The notes below the pieces were generated by a model. That model searched no databases. It was given only the letters and a program-made list of their open reading frames with translations, and had not been told where the DNA came from. The position numbers were made by a program, and so were the translations under genes. A stretch of 64,000 bases of DNA from NCBI GenBank assembly GCA_016215315.1, contig JACRKG010000006.1, forward strand, positions 1 to 64,000, in the 5' to 3' direction. This document shows, piece after piece, positions 8,058-16,523 of this stretch. Each line of letters opens with the position of its first letter. Positions within the stretch are counted from its first letter, which is position 1. Source of the stretch: Candidatus Woesearchaeota archaeon. GTDB taxonomy: Archaea > Nanobdellota > Nanobdellia > Woesearchaeales > ARS49.

Positions 8058-8498
8058 TTATAACTTTTTCTCAAGAAATATCACATGATTATTTAATTTG
8101 TCTTTTTCTTCAAAACCAACAATGTTAAACCCATTGCTTAAAGCAAATTGTAACATTGGTTTGTATTTATTTCTCGTCTTCATCTTAATGCTTTTATACC
8201 CAACTGCTAAAGCCCAGTTTTCTTGAACTAATGCTAATTTTTTTGCAACACCTTTTTCTCTATGCTCAGGAATTACTCCACCAAGCCAGGAATAAAAAGA
8301 ACTATCTTTGTAACGATCATATCCAACTTTAAAACCTAAAGGAGTTTGTTCTTCGTAAGCAATTAATATCAAGTGGTTTGTTCCTTGAAGTCTTTTTGCG
8401 TAATCATCAACTATGGGTTTGTTTAGTTCTGGAATTAAAGAATGAATTTTTACTACATCATCAATTGTTCCTACACGAACTTCTATTTTTGAATTCAT
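8058..8498 (-). CDS. GNAT-family N-acetyltransferase
   Basis: 146 residues, typical of a single GNAT domain. The acetyl-CoA loop is visible in GGVIPEHREKGVAKKLAL (about residues 84-102), preceded by a strand (FYSWL) and followed by the KMKTRNKYKPMLQFALSNGF segment that commonly forms motif B. It therefore transfers an acetyl group from acetyl-CoA to an unknown substrate. It is convergent with the EF-hand pair (10-nt gap) and divergent from the helicase gene. Confidence 0.85.
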   Translation of the reverse strand: MNSKIEVRVGTIDDVVKIHSLIPELNKPIVDDYAKRLQGTNHLILIAYEEQTPLGFKVGYDRYKDSSFYSWLGGVIPEHREKGVAKKLALVQENWALAVGYKSIKMKTRNKYKPMLQFALSNGFNIVGFEEKDKLNNHVIFLEKKL

Positions 8499-8579
8499 GA
8501 ACTATAGAAATTGGAAAGATTTTTTAAAGGTTGTAGTATTCTAGTATTTGTTAAATAAAAATGCCAATTTATTTTCAAT

Positions 8580-11165
8580 ATGGAAACAATTACGTTTAAA
8601 CAAAAACCCGACGAAGAAAAAGAAATTTTTGAACTGCTCCATCCTATTGTAAGAACTTGGTTCAAAAATAAATTCAAAAAATTAGCATTACCACAACAAT
8701 ATGCAGTGATGGACATTCATTCCAGAGAAAATATTTTAGTAACAGCTCCAACAGGATCTGGAAAAACGCTTACAGCTTTTCTTGCAATCATCAATGAGTT
8801 AGTCGACAGTTCAGACAAAGGAATATTGCAAGACAAAATTTATGCAGTATACATTTCTCCATTAAAAGCACTAAACAATGATATTCATAAAAATTTGATA
8901 GAACCATTAATGGAAATTGAAGAATTGTACGGAAAAAGATTAGGTATACGCGTTGGTGTAAGAACTGGTGATACAACTGCTTCTGAAAAAACTCAGATGC
9001 TTAAAAGACCGCCTCACATTCTAATAACTACTCCTGAAAGTTTAGGAATTGTTCTTTCATCAACCAAATTTATTGAACATTTGAAACATGTTGAATGGTG
9101 TATTATTGATGAAGTTCATGCGTTAGCTGAAAATAAAAGAGGAGTTCACTTATCATTATCTCTTGAAAGACTTCAAAATTTAGCAGGACACATGTGCAGG
9201 GTTGGTTTGAGTGCAACAGTTTCACCGATTGAAGAAATTGCAAAATTCCTAGTTGGAGCAGAAAGAAATTGCAAAATTGTTGATGTTCAGTACATGAAAA
9301 AAGTAGACATACAAGTAATGAGCCCTGTGCCAGAAATGATTGATTGCCCTCACACAATGATGCATAATGAAATGTACAAATTACTTGATAAATTAATTCA
9401 AGAAAATAAAACAACACTAATTTTTACGAACACCCGAAGTGCAACAGAAAGAGTTGTGGATTACTTGAAAGATAAATTTCCAACTAAGTATTTTGATAAC
9501 ATAGGTGCACATCATGGAAGTTTAAGTAAAGAATTAAGACACAGAATGGAAGATAGATTAAGAAAAGGAGACTTAAAAGTAATCGTGAGCTCAACATCAT
9601 TAGAGTTGGGAATTGACATCGGATTTATTGATTTAGTAATTTGTTTAGGAAGTCCTAAAAGCGTTGCAAGACTTTTACAGAGAATTGGAAGAAGCGGACA
9701 TAAACTTAACGAAACAGCCAAAGGAAGAATAATAGTAATGGATCGCGATGACTTAGTTGAGTGCGCAGTAATGCTAAAATGCGCAATGGACAAAAAAATC
9801 GACAAGATACACATTCCAACTAATTGCTTAGATGTTTTATCACAACAAGCATTTGGAATGGCGTTGCAACAAGACTGGGAAGAAAAAGAATTATTCAATT
9901 TAATAAAAAACAGTTATTGCTACAAAAATCTAACCTGGACACAATATCAAGACATTCTCAGTTATTTGGCTGGTGAATATGTCGATTTAGAAGAAAGACA
10001 TATTTATGCAAAGATTTGGAGAAAAGAAGGAAAAATAGGCAAGCGAAGCAGAATGGGCAGAGTAATTTACATGACTAATATAGGCACCATTCCTGATGAA
10101 TCATTCATCACAGTAAAAATAGGAAATCAAGTAATAGGAAAACTCGACGAAGCGTTTCTAGAAAAATTAAGACCCGGTGATGTATTCATACTTGGAGGAG
10201 ATACTTATCAATTTAAGTTTAGCCGAGGAATGGTTGCACAAGTAAGTGCTAGCGTAAGCAGACCTCCAACAGTTCCTTCATGGGTTAGCGAAATGCTTCC
10301 CTTAAGTTTTGATTTAGCAACAGAAATAGGAAAGTTCAGAAGATTAATGTTTGAAAAATGTGCTTTGAAGAAATCAAAAAAAGAACTCATGAAATTTCTA
10401 AATGAATACTTGTACGTTGACGAAAAAGCAGCCAAAGCAATCTATTCTTACTTCAGAGAACAATATGATTTTGCACAAATCATACCTAATGATAAATTAA
10501 TTTTAATAGAACATTACGATGATGAACGTGATAAAAAAATAATCGTTCATTCTTTATTTGGCAGAAGAGTTAATGATTGTTTAAGTAGAGCAATTGCTTT
10601 CGTGATTTCAAGAAAAGAGCATAAAACTGTAGAAATGGGAGTCAGCGATAATGGATTTTATTTAAATGGAGGAAACATTAAGGATGCACTAGAATTGCTG
10701 AAAACAGATAAGTTAGAAATGGTAATGAAGCAAGCAATAGAAAACAGTGAAGCTTACAAAAGAAGATTCCGCCATTGCGCAGGTAGAGCATTAATGATAT
10801 TAAGAAATTACATGGGAAGAAAAAGAAATGTAGGAAGACAACAAGTAAGCAGCATGATCTTAATGTGTGCGTTAAAAAGAATCAGTGAAAAATTTTTCTT
10901 AATAGAAGAAGCAAAAAGAGAAGTACTCGAAGACGTAATGGATATTGAAAGCACAAAAAAAGTATTAACAGCAATAGAAAATAAAGAAATCGCAATAAAA
11001 GAAATAAACACATTCATACCATCACCATTCGCATTCAATCTCGCATTACAAGGCTATTTAGACGTCATGACAATCGAAGACAAACACGAATTCTTAAGAA
11101 AAATGCATGAATTAGTAATGGGAAAAATAGGATTAGATCCAAAGGAAGAGAATAAGGAAGCGTAA
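8580..11165 (+). CDS. lhr: Lhr-like superfamily 2 ATP-dependent helicase
   Basis: 861 residues. Motifs in order: Q-like LPQQYAVMDIH, Walker A TAPTGSGKT (55-63), motif Ia SPLKALNND, TTPESL, DEVH (177-180), LSATVSPIEEIA, TRSATERVVDYL, GAHHGSLSKELRHRMEDRL, SSTSLELGIDIG and QRIGRSGH. The region after residue 420 matches the Lhr-core winged-helix and beta domains (GMVAQVSASVSRPPTVPSWV, AGRALMILRNYMGRKRN). Lhr-type helicases unwind DNA/DNA and RNA/DNA forks in repair. The length fits an archaeal Lhr core without the long bacterial C-terminus. It is convergent with the next gene across a heptad-repeat hairpin. Confidence 0.93.
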   Translation: METITFKQKPDEEKEIFELLHPIVRTWFKNKFKKLALPQQYAVMDIHSRENILVTAPTGSGKTLTAFLAIINELVDSSDKGILQDKIYAVYISPLKALNNDIHKNLIEPLMEIEELYGKRLGIRVGVRTGDTTASEKTQMLKRPPHILITTPESLGIVLSSTKFIEHLKHVEWCIIDEVHALAENKRGVHLSLSLERLQNLAGHMCRVGLSATVSPIEEIAKFLVGAERNCKIVDVQYMKKVDIQVMSPVPEMIDCPHTMMHNEMYKLLDKLIQENKTTLIFTNTRSATERVVDYLKDKFPTKYFDNIGAHHGSLSKELRHRMEDRLRKGDLKVIVSSTSLELGIDIGFIDLVICLGSPKSVARLLQRIGRSGHKLNETAKGRIIVMDRDDLVECAVMLKCAMDKKIDKIHIPTNCLDVLSQQAFGMALQQDWEEKELFNLIKNSYCYKNLTWTQYQDILSYLAGEYVDLEERHIYAKIWRKEGKIGKRSRMGRVIYMTNIGTIPDESFITVKIGNQVIGKLDEAFLEKLRPGDVFILGGDTYQFKFSRGMVAQVSASVSRPPTVPSWVSEMLPLSFDLATEIGKFRRLMFEKCALKKSKKELMKFLNEYLYVDEKAAKAIYSYFREQYDFAQIIPNDKLILIEHYDDERDKKIIVHSLFGRRVNDCLSRAIAFVISRKEHKTVEMGVSDNGFYLNGGNIKDALELLKTDKLEMVMKQAIENSEAYKRRFRHCAGRALMILRNYMGRKRNVGRQQVSSMILMCALKRISEKFFLIEEAKREVLEDVMDIESTKKVLTAIENKEIAIKEINTFIPSPFAFNLALQGYLDVMTIEDKHEFLRKMHELVMGKIGLDPKEENKEA

Positions 11166-11168
11166 CTT

Positions 11169-11234
11169 AGTTTACGGTTCACAGTTTGCAGTTTACAGTA
11201 TGTACTGTGAACTATGAACCATAAACTATAAACT
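11169..11234. repeat. Heptad-repeat hairpin (copy 1), fills a convergent junction
   Basis: Left arm: units AGTTTAC, GGTTCAC, AGTTTGC, AGTTTAC, AG (11169-11198). Right arm: CTGTGAACT, ATGAACC, ATAAACT, ATAAACT (11205-11234), the approximate reverse complement. The units are 7 bp long and vary only at a few positions. The element occupies the whole 69-bp space between the stop codons of the helicase gene and the convergent 515-residue gene. It would fold on either strand, so a two-way terminator role is plausible. Confidence 0.8.
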
Positions 11235-12782
11235 TTACGTCGCGTCTGTTGATTGATGTTGTCCAATAAATCCTACAACTACTTTGTTTTTTGGTTTGTC
11301 GTAAAAGAAAGCAATGCTTATTGTATATCTAGGATCTTTAGAATTTCCTTTTCTCATATGTTCAGATAATGCTCTTCTTTGTCCTTCATATGTTACAAAG
11401 TATTCATTCTCAAATCTACCCATTGTCGAAGGACTTTGATTTGGTTTATAATGTAATCCGGTTTGTTTAAAACAAGACTCAATTAAGTCTTCTCTAAGTT
11501 CTCCACTTTTAACGCTTCTATAAGTTGTAGCAAGCCATTCTAAGCCTTGGAAAACTTGTTTTGGATCTTCATATAAGCAATTTTTTGCTCCGGCTTCTGC
11601 TCTTCCTAAAATCAAAACTCGATCTTCTGAATAAATTTGTTTAAATGCTTCAACTGCATCTTTTACTGTTTTAAAATCATAGATAACTAAAGATGCTTCT
11701 TCAACATCAGTACTTTCTTCTTTAGCACTATCAAGAACTTGTTGTAAGTGAGAAACTCTTACTTCTAAACTTTGAACTTTCTCAAGTAATTCTCTCTCAG
11801 ATTTTTTAAATGCTTCAATTTCTTTTTGTAATTTTTCATTCTCTTGAGAATATACTTCTGCAATTTCACCAAACTCTCTTTGTTCTGCTAATTGTGCAAC
11901 TTTGTTTTCTAATTTCAATCTTAGAATATCTTCATAAGATATTTCTGATCTTCTTGATATTGAGTACTTAGCGAGTTTCTCTAATAGTTCTGAGTGAAAT
12001 AATTGACCTCTCATAGTATTTCTTCCAGTTAAACCTTGAGGAGAAAACAACGGGTGAATACTTTCTTTTTGTCCTGGTTTTATCGGCCAATAAATTCTTA
12101 CAGCACCATTATAACAGTTCATTGATTTGCCGATTATATCTTCCATTTTAAAAGAAGTAAATCTATCTCTTGCTACAAAGACATGAGCTAAACCTGTAAG
12201 CGTATCAGCAATTTGCTTTGGATCAACAATTGGACGATCAGAAAAGTTAGTACAACTTATAAAAACCAAAGGAAGCGTTCTATTTGGTTCAAATAATAAA
12301 TCAGCAAAACCTCTGACGTCTTTAATCGTGACCACTTGAGGCTCTGTTTTGATAGGATATGCATTATGACAATCAAATGATTGAGCGAGCATTGGAACTA
12401 ATAAAGGTCTTGAAACTTTATAATCTGCATCTGGACGAAGTATTCCATCAGCCCAGCCATTAGAAACTTTAACACTAACCTTATGAGGTTCTAACTCTTC
12501 ATCCTTTAAACAAAAAACAGTACGCCACTTAAAATCAGGATCCTCTCTATCAGCATGCTCAAGAGCTAACGAAAACAAAGAGCGATCTTCCTGATTCAAT
12601 TTAACAACATTAACAGAAGCATCAGGAAAACTTAAATCAGATTCTTCGCCAAGTTCTTGAAAAGCAATGCTTTTTCGAATTCTCCTGCTTAACCATTTAT
12701 CTAAAACTGTAAGAACTTCTTCTAGTTTAGGCTTTTCTTCACTAGTTCCTATTGAAAAAGAAGCATGATAAATAGTTTTCAT
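11235..12782 (-). CDS. Large unknown protein with central coiled coil (515 aa)
   Basis: Not assigned to a family. Residues 1-285 form a beta-rich domain with conserved-looking strings (LPLVFISCTN, LTGLAHVFVARD, CYNGAVRIYWP). Residues about 290-360 form a heptad-type coiled coil (AEQREFGEIAEVYSQENEKL and onward). Residues about 380-515 form a C-terminal domain ending in GNSKDPRYTISIAFFYDK and VVVGFIGQH. I recall similar 'GAVRIYWP' and 'H...G.S.DPR..L.I.F..D...vvVG' patterns in uncharacterised proteins near bacterial defence genes, which is memory-based and weak. The start fits a TATA box (GCTTTATAAAT, about 12806-12816) 27-30 bp upstream. Confidence 0.7.
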   Translation of the reverse strand: MKTIYHASFSIGTSEEKPKLEEVLTVLDKWLSRRIRKSIAFQELGEESDLSFPDASVNVVKLNQEDRSLFSLALEHADREDPDFKWRTVFCLKDEELEPHKVSVKVSNGWADGILRPDADYKVSRPLLVPMLAQSFDCHNAYPIKTEPQVVTIKDVRGFADLLFEPNRTLPLVFISCTNFSDRPIVDPKQIADTLTGLAHVFVARDRFTSFKMEDIIGKSMNCYNGAVRIYWPIKPGQKESIHPLFSPQGLTGRNTMRGQLFHSELLEKLAKYSISRRSEISYEDILRLKLENKVAQLAEQREFGEIAEVYSQENEKLQKEIEAFKKSERELLEKVQSLEVRVSHLQQVLDSAKEESTDVEEASLVIYDFKTVKDAVEAFKQIYSEDRVLILGRAEAGAKNCLYEDPKQVFQGLEWLATTYRSVKSGELREDLIESCFKQTGLHYKPNQSPSTMGRFENEYFVTYEGQRRALSEHMRKGNSKDPRYTISIAFFYDKPKNKVVVGFIGQHQSTDAT

Positions 12783-12956
12783 ACCAGACTCAAAAACTTA
12801 AGAAGATTTATAAAGCTTTCGGTAAAAACACCACTCATTAGTGATAAATAATCAAAAACAAGAAAAACGCTCACCTCAAAAAGTCTGCGAGAAATTTATC
12901 ACACCACTTAAGTCAAGGTTTATAAATGAACCATCGATCTTAGCTATAAAACAAAA

Positions 12957-13495
12957 ATGGCAACAATCAAAATAAAAGAATATGAAATCACCCCCGTTAC
13001 TATTAGTAATTCCTTCTCTAGAAGAGCAGTGCAATACAAGAATAGCATCATTGAAACACTAAAAAAATAGGTGTTAAAGAAGACCATATTTTTATTGAGG
13101 TTGAAACAAATGCTTTTAAAAATGCTCCTGCATCTGCTTCTTGGTACATTGACGGTCATCATTTATATTACAGTTATAAAATTGCAAAAAAATATGTTGA
13201 AAATTTAGCTATTGTTTTTACAGTAATATCTCTTGAAGTTAATGCATTGCTAGCAGGACAAAAAACTTTTGAAGAATTTATCAGCGCATTTACCGAAGAC
13301 GATGATGTTGAAAAAAGTCGTATAGAAGCAAGAGAAATTTTAGGAATTGAAAAAGATGTTACAGATTTTGAAGTTATTGATGCGAAATTCAAAGAACTAG
13401 CTAAAAAAGCTCATCCGGATATGCCCACCGGGAACACAGAACAATTCAAAAAAATTAATCATGCACATAAAATTTTAAGAAGAGAGTTAAGATAA
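12957..13495 (+). CDS. J-domain protein split by a -1 frameshift at an A7 run
   Basis: The first frame (12957-13070) reads MATIKIKEYEITPVTISNSF through ETLKK, then TAG. The rest (to 13495) lies in the -1 frame: IGVKEDHIFIEVETNAFKN and onward, ending in a J domain with the HPD motif (AHPDMPTGNTEQFKKINHAH). Joining across CTA-AAA-AAA-TAG gives ...LKKIGVKED..., one continuous protein of about 179 residues matching J-domain proteins I recall from DPANN. The A AAA AAA heptamer (13060s) is a classic -1 slippery sequence, so ribosomal slippage, a real mutation or a homopolymer assembly error are all possible. TATA box TTTATAAA lies at 12919-12926. Confidence 0.75.
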
Positions 13496-13523
13496 CTGTA
13501 ATTTAGTTTGTTTACCATCGAAA

Positions 13524-14471
13524 ATGAAATCAAAAAGTGATTTTCCTAAACTAAAAAATCCTTCTGTTTTAAGTCCAATGGCAGGAGTTACAGATGTTGC
13601 TTTTAGAACTCTTGCTAAAAAATATGGCACTGGAATGACTTACACTGAATTCGTGAGTAGTTCTGCAGTAGTTAGAGGTAATAAAGATACTTTAAGAATG
13701 CTTGATGTTGATCCTTCAGAAAAACCAGTTGCGGTACAATTGTATGGAAATAATGTTGAAGAAGTTGTTGAGGCTGCTAAAGCTGTTGAAAAAAAGTTTG
13801 ACGTGATTGATGTAAACTGCGGATGCCCTGTTTGGAAAGTGATTAAGACTGGTGCTGGCAGCGCCATGCTTAACAATCCTGAATTGATAGGAAAATTCGT
13901 GAATAAATTAGCATCTTCTGTTAGCAGACCCGTAACGGTTAAGATTAGACTTGGAATTAATGATAAAAAAATAAATGCTGTAGAAGTGGCAAAAGTAGTT
14001 GAAGATTCTGGCGGAGCAGCAATTGCAATTCATGGAAGAACACAAAAACAAGGATATTCTGGAAAAGCAAATTGGGACGTAATAAAAGAAGTTAAAGAAA
14101 AAATAAACATTCCAGTAATAGGTAACGGAGACGTTTTTACCCCGGAAGATTTCAAGGAAAAATTAGAATTTAGTGGTGTTGACGCGATAATGATTGCAAG
14201 AGGAGCTTTAGGAAATCCATACATTTTCAAGCAAATAACTGATTACTTAAAAAATGGAAGTTACAAAAAAGAAAACAGAATACAACAATTCTTTGAGTAT
14301 TTAGAATTAGCAAACAAATACAAAATTCCATTCTATTCAATTAAACTAAAATCAGTTGCATTCACAAAAGGATTTGTTGGCGGAGGAATATTAAGAACAA
14401 ATTTAAACAAATGCAACAGCACAGAAGAAATTGTTAAATGCATGAATGAATTTACTGATACTAGTTCATAG
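13524..14471 (+). CDS. dus: tRNA-dihydrouridine synthase
   Basis: 315 residues of the FMN-dependent Dus family, which reduces uridines in tRNA loops. Seen: LSPMAGVTDVAFR (FMN-binding start), PVAVQLYGNN, VNCGCPVWKV with likely catalytic Cys101, GAGSAMLNNP, VTVKIRLGI, IAIHGRTQKQGYSG, PVIGNGDVFTPED and MIARGALGNP. The last codons and stop (ACT AGT TCA TAG) are supplied by the left end of a heptad repeat, so the terminal residues may not be ancestral. It starts 28 nt behind the J-domain gene. Confidence 0.93.
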   Translation: MKSKSDFPKLKNPSVLSPMAGVTDVAFRTLAKKYGTGMTYTEFVSSSAVVRGNKDTLRMLDVDPSEKPVAVQLYGNNVEEVVEAAKAVEKKFDVIDVNCGCPVWKVIKTGAGSAMLNNPELIGKFVNKLASSVSRPVTVKIRLGINDKKINAVEVAKVVEDSGGAAIAIHGRTQKQGYSGKANWDVIKEVKEKINIPVIGNGDVFTPEDFKEKLEFSGVDAIMIARGALGNPYIFKQITDYLKNGSYKKENRIQQFFEYLELANKYKIPFYSIKLKSVAFTKGFVGGGILRTNLNKCNSTEEIVKCMNEFTDTSS

Positions 14472-14550
14472 TTTGCAGTTTACGGTTTATAGTGCAGGTT
14501 TAAAGTTTACAGGACGTACTGTGAACTACAAACCATGAACTATGAACTAG
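14465..14550. repeat. Heptad-repeat hairpin (copy 2), supplies both neighbouring stop codons
   Basis: Bounded by CTAGTTCATAG on the left and CTATGAACTAG on the right, exact reverse complements. The left arm has units AGTTTGC, AGTTTAC, GGTTTAT and AGTGCAGG; the centre has ACAGGACGTACTGT. The right arm is the approximate complement. The dus stop TAG (14469-14471) and the stop of the convergent gene (CTA at 14547-14549) both lie inside the terminal CTAG-containing ends. Confidence 0.82.
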
Positions 14551-15386
14551 TCAACATATCTCTCCGCAAACTTGAACATTTTATCTTCAAATCTTTTGCA
14601 AGCGTCATTAAGTTCTTCTTTAACAACTTCATCATTCCAGTCTATTTTGTAATTATAAGGTACTTCTGCATTCCATTTTTTAAGATTATTATATCCATAA
14701 ATACAAATAAACCATAATTTTGCAAGTGATTCTTGTTTTGTTGGAACGTCAAAGCCTTTTTCTTTTAAATCGTGAATAGCATGACTTAGCAGAGTTATTC
14801 CATCACTAATTTTTAGTTCTTGAAGTTTTTGATTGTAAACTTTTATTTCTCTCATTCTTTTAAATTCTTTTTCTAAATCTGCATTTTTAGGAAAATATTC
14901 CATTCCATGAGTAGGATTGACAAAACCAAACTGCATTTCCATCACTCTAACAAATTCTTCTCCACCGCCATTAGAGTATTTCCAACCATCTGCAACATAA
15001 ACTGTTTTAGCTTTCTCTTCTAACACTCTGAACCACAAAAACATGCAATCATTTTGAGACCAACCTCTTTTTTGTGCTTCTATATCTGCAGGAATAACTA
15101 TTTTATTCTTAACTTTCTTTTTCAATTTATCATACAATTTCTTGATTGCTTTTTTATTAGGTTTCACAACTTCTTTACCTAATACTTCAGGAAACTTTTC
15201 TTGAAGTTCTTTAGAATTTTTCACACCATACTTTCCCAACACATCATAAAGTATTTTTCCAGACGAAACTGGCATACTGATATAAGACAAATCTTCTTCT
15301 TTTCTGAACTCGCCAACTTGTTCTAGAATAGCTTCAAGATTAGGGCTGTTTTCTACTCGCCATGCATCGTTCTCCCAAACACCCAT
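14547..15386 (-). CDS. Protein with a nucleoside deoxyribosyltransferase-like (DUF4406-like) fold
   Basis: 279 residues from MGVWENDAWRVE. A longer in-frame extension exists, but a TATA box (GTATAAAAAG at 15411-15420 on the plus strand) sits 25-30 bp before this ATG and points to a leaderless start here. YISMPVSSGKILYDVL, KIVIPADIEAQ, WSQNDCMFLWFRVLEE and VADGWKYSNGGGEEFV follow the pattern of nucleoside 2-deoxyribosyltransferase-related proteins (strand, P, then D-W-x-x-S-x-G-x-x-x-E). The C-terminal third is helical and unassigned. Family placement is by pattern only. It ends inside a heptad repeat. Confidence 0.55.
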   Translation of the reverse strand: MGVWENDAWRVENSPNLEAILEQVGEFRKEEDLSYISMPVSSGKILYDVLGKYGVKNSKELQEKFPEVLGKEVVKPNKKAIKKLYDKLKKKVKNKIVIPADIEAQKRGWSQNDCMFLWFRVLEEKAKTVYVADGWKYSNGGGEEFVRVMEMQFGFVNPTHGMEYFPKNADLEKEFKRMREIKVYNQKLQELKISDGITLLSHAIHDLKEKGFDVPTKQESLAKLWFICIYGYNNLKKWNAEVPYNYKIDWNDEVVKEELNDACKRFEDKMFKFAERYVD

Positions 15387-15410
15387 TTCAATACAATTCC
15401 TGAAAAGGAA

Positions 15411-15420
15411 GTATAAAAAG
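15411..15420 (-). promoter_or_regulatory. TATA box for the gene ending at 14547
   Basis: Read on the minus strand this is CTTTTTATAC, 25-30 bp in front of the ATG at 15386. The spacing places transcription start at or next to the start codon, so the message is probably leaderless. Confidence 0.6.
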
Positions 15421-15512
15421 CTTATGATAAACTTTTGCAAAACAATGGCTTTGCCAGAACTTGCAAAAGTTTTCACGAAAAGTATATAAATAATACTTCC
15501 AGTAAGTCTTCT

Positions 15513-16523
15513 ATGAGGTGGGTTTTAGTTATTTTACTCTTATTGTTAGTAGCATGTTCTAGTCCTACTAAGGTTTCTATTACTGGAACTCCAATAGTGC
15601 AAATAGAAAAAGCCATTCCTGAAAAAACTGACGGCTACTTACTGTTATTGCTTAATCCCATAGAAAATGGTGAATTAGTTATTAGAAACGTCCAAATTCA
15701 TGACGGCACAAACTGGATAAAAATAAGTGATTCAATAAAAAAAAATAAAGAAAAACCCGTTGTGTTAGCACAAGGAACTGTTCCTTTTAAAGAATACCAG
15801 TACGTAAAATTTACTATTGATAGTGCTAAGTTTGAAGGGAAGGCTGCTTCACTTAATTTCCCTCAAATAGTTCTTCCATTAAAATTTAATTTGACAAAAG
15901 ATTTCACTGTGCTAAGTTTTGATTTGTTAAAAGGAGAATCGTTAAAAACAAAAGAAGACAAATTAATGTTCTCACCAGTCTTCAGAATTGAAACACAAAA
16001 CGCAATCGATGTACAAGTTGAAACAGACAATACAGTTAAAACATTTGATAAACAAATATTAAACACAATTAAGTTAGGAATGAATGGGAAAGGAGATTTT
16101 ACAACTGGCAACGAAGTTGTTCCTGAAAAACCAAAAACTTCTGCACTATTAGAAGACAACCCTAAAGAAATGCAGATTGATTACAGCAAATATTTAGAAA
16201 ACAAAGGAAAAAATCCAGAATTACCAGAAATAAAAATAAGCATTTATGAAAACAGACTAAATCCATCAGTAATAGAGCTTAAAAGAAATAATAATGTTAC
16301 ACTTGTTTTCGAAAATAAATGGGATAAAATATTAGGACTTTCTTTAGTAGGACTAAATGGTAATTTGCTAATAAAACCTGGCGAGTCATTTAATTATGAA
16401 CTACACCCTAAAGAAGAATCAAACTATAATATTAATTGCATGTATCCTTGCTGGGGCAGAGAAGGAAGTAATTTAGGAATAATAAAAGTAGAAAAAGAAA
16501 AAGTCATACCACGGTATGATTAA
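15513..16523 (+). CDS. Lipoprotein with DUF4382-like and cupredoxin-like domains
   Basis: 336 residues from MRWVLVILLLLLVACSS, a lipoprotein signal with the lipobox Cys at residue 15. A TATA-like AGTATATAAATA (about 15480-15491) lies 25-30 bp upstream of this ATG, so the longer upstream in-frame reading is not used. Residues about 25-190 resemble DUF4382 (a beta sandwich; VQIEKAIPEKTDGYLLLLLN, KFTIDSAKF). The C-terminal 95 residues look like a cupredoxin fold (EIKISIYENRLNPSVIELKR) but the His/Met copper ligands are absent; two Cys remain (NCMYPCW). Overlaps the convergent CBS gene by 4 nt. Confidence 0.7.
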   Translation: MRWVLVILLLLLVACSSPTKVSITGTPIVQIEKAIPEKTDGYLLLLLNPIENGELVIRNVQIHDGTNWIKISDSIKKNKEKPVVLAQGTVPFKEYQYVKFTIDSAKFEGKAASLNFPQIVLPLKFNLTKDFTVLSFDLLKGESLKTKEDKLMFSPVFRIETQNAIDVQVETDNTVKTFDKQILNTIKLGMNGKGDFTTGNEVVPEKPKTSALLEDNPKEMQIDYSKYLENKGKNPELPEIKISIYENRLNPSVIELKRNNNVTLVFENKWDKILGLSLVGLNGNLLIKPGESFNYELHPKEESNYNINCMYPCWGREGSNLGIIKVEKEKVIPRYD

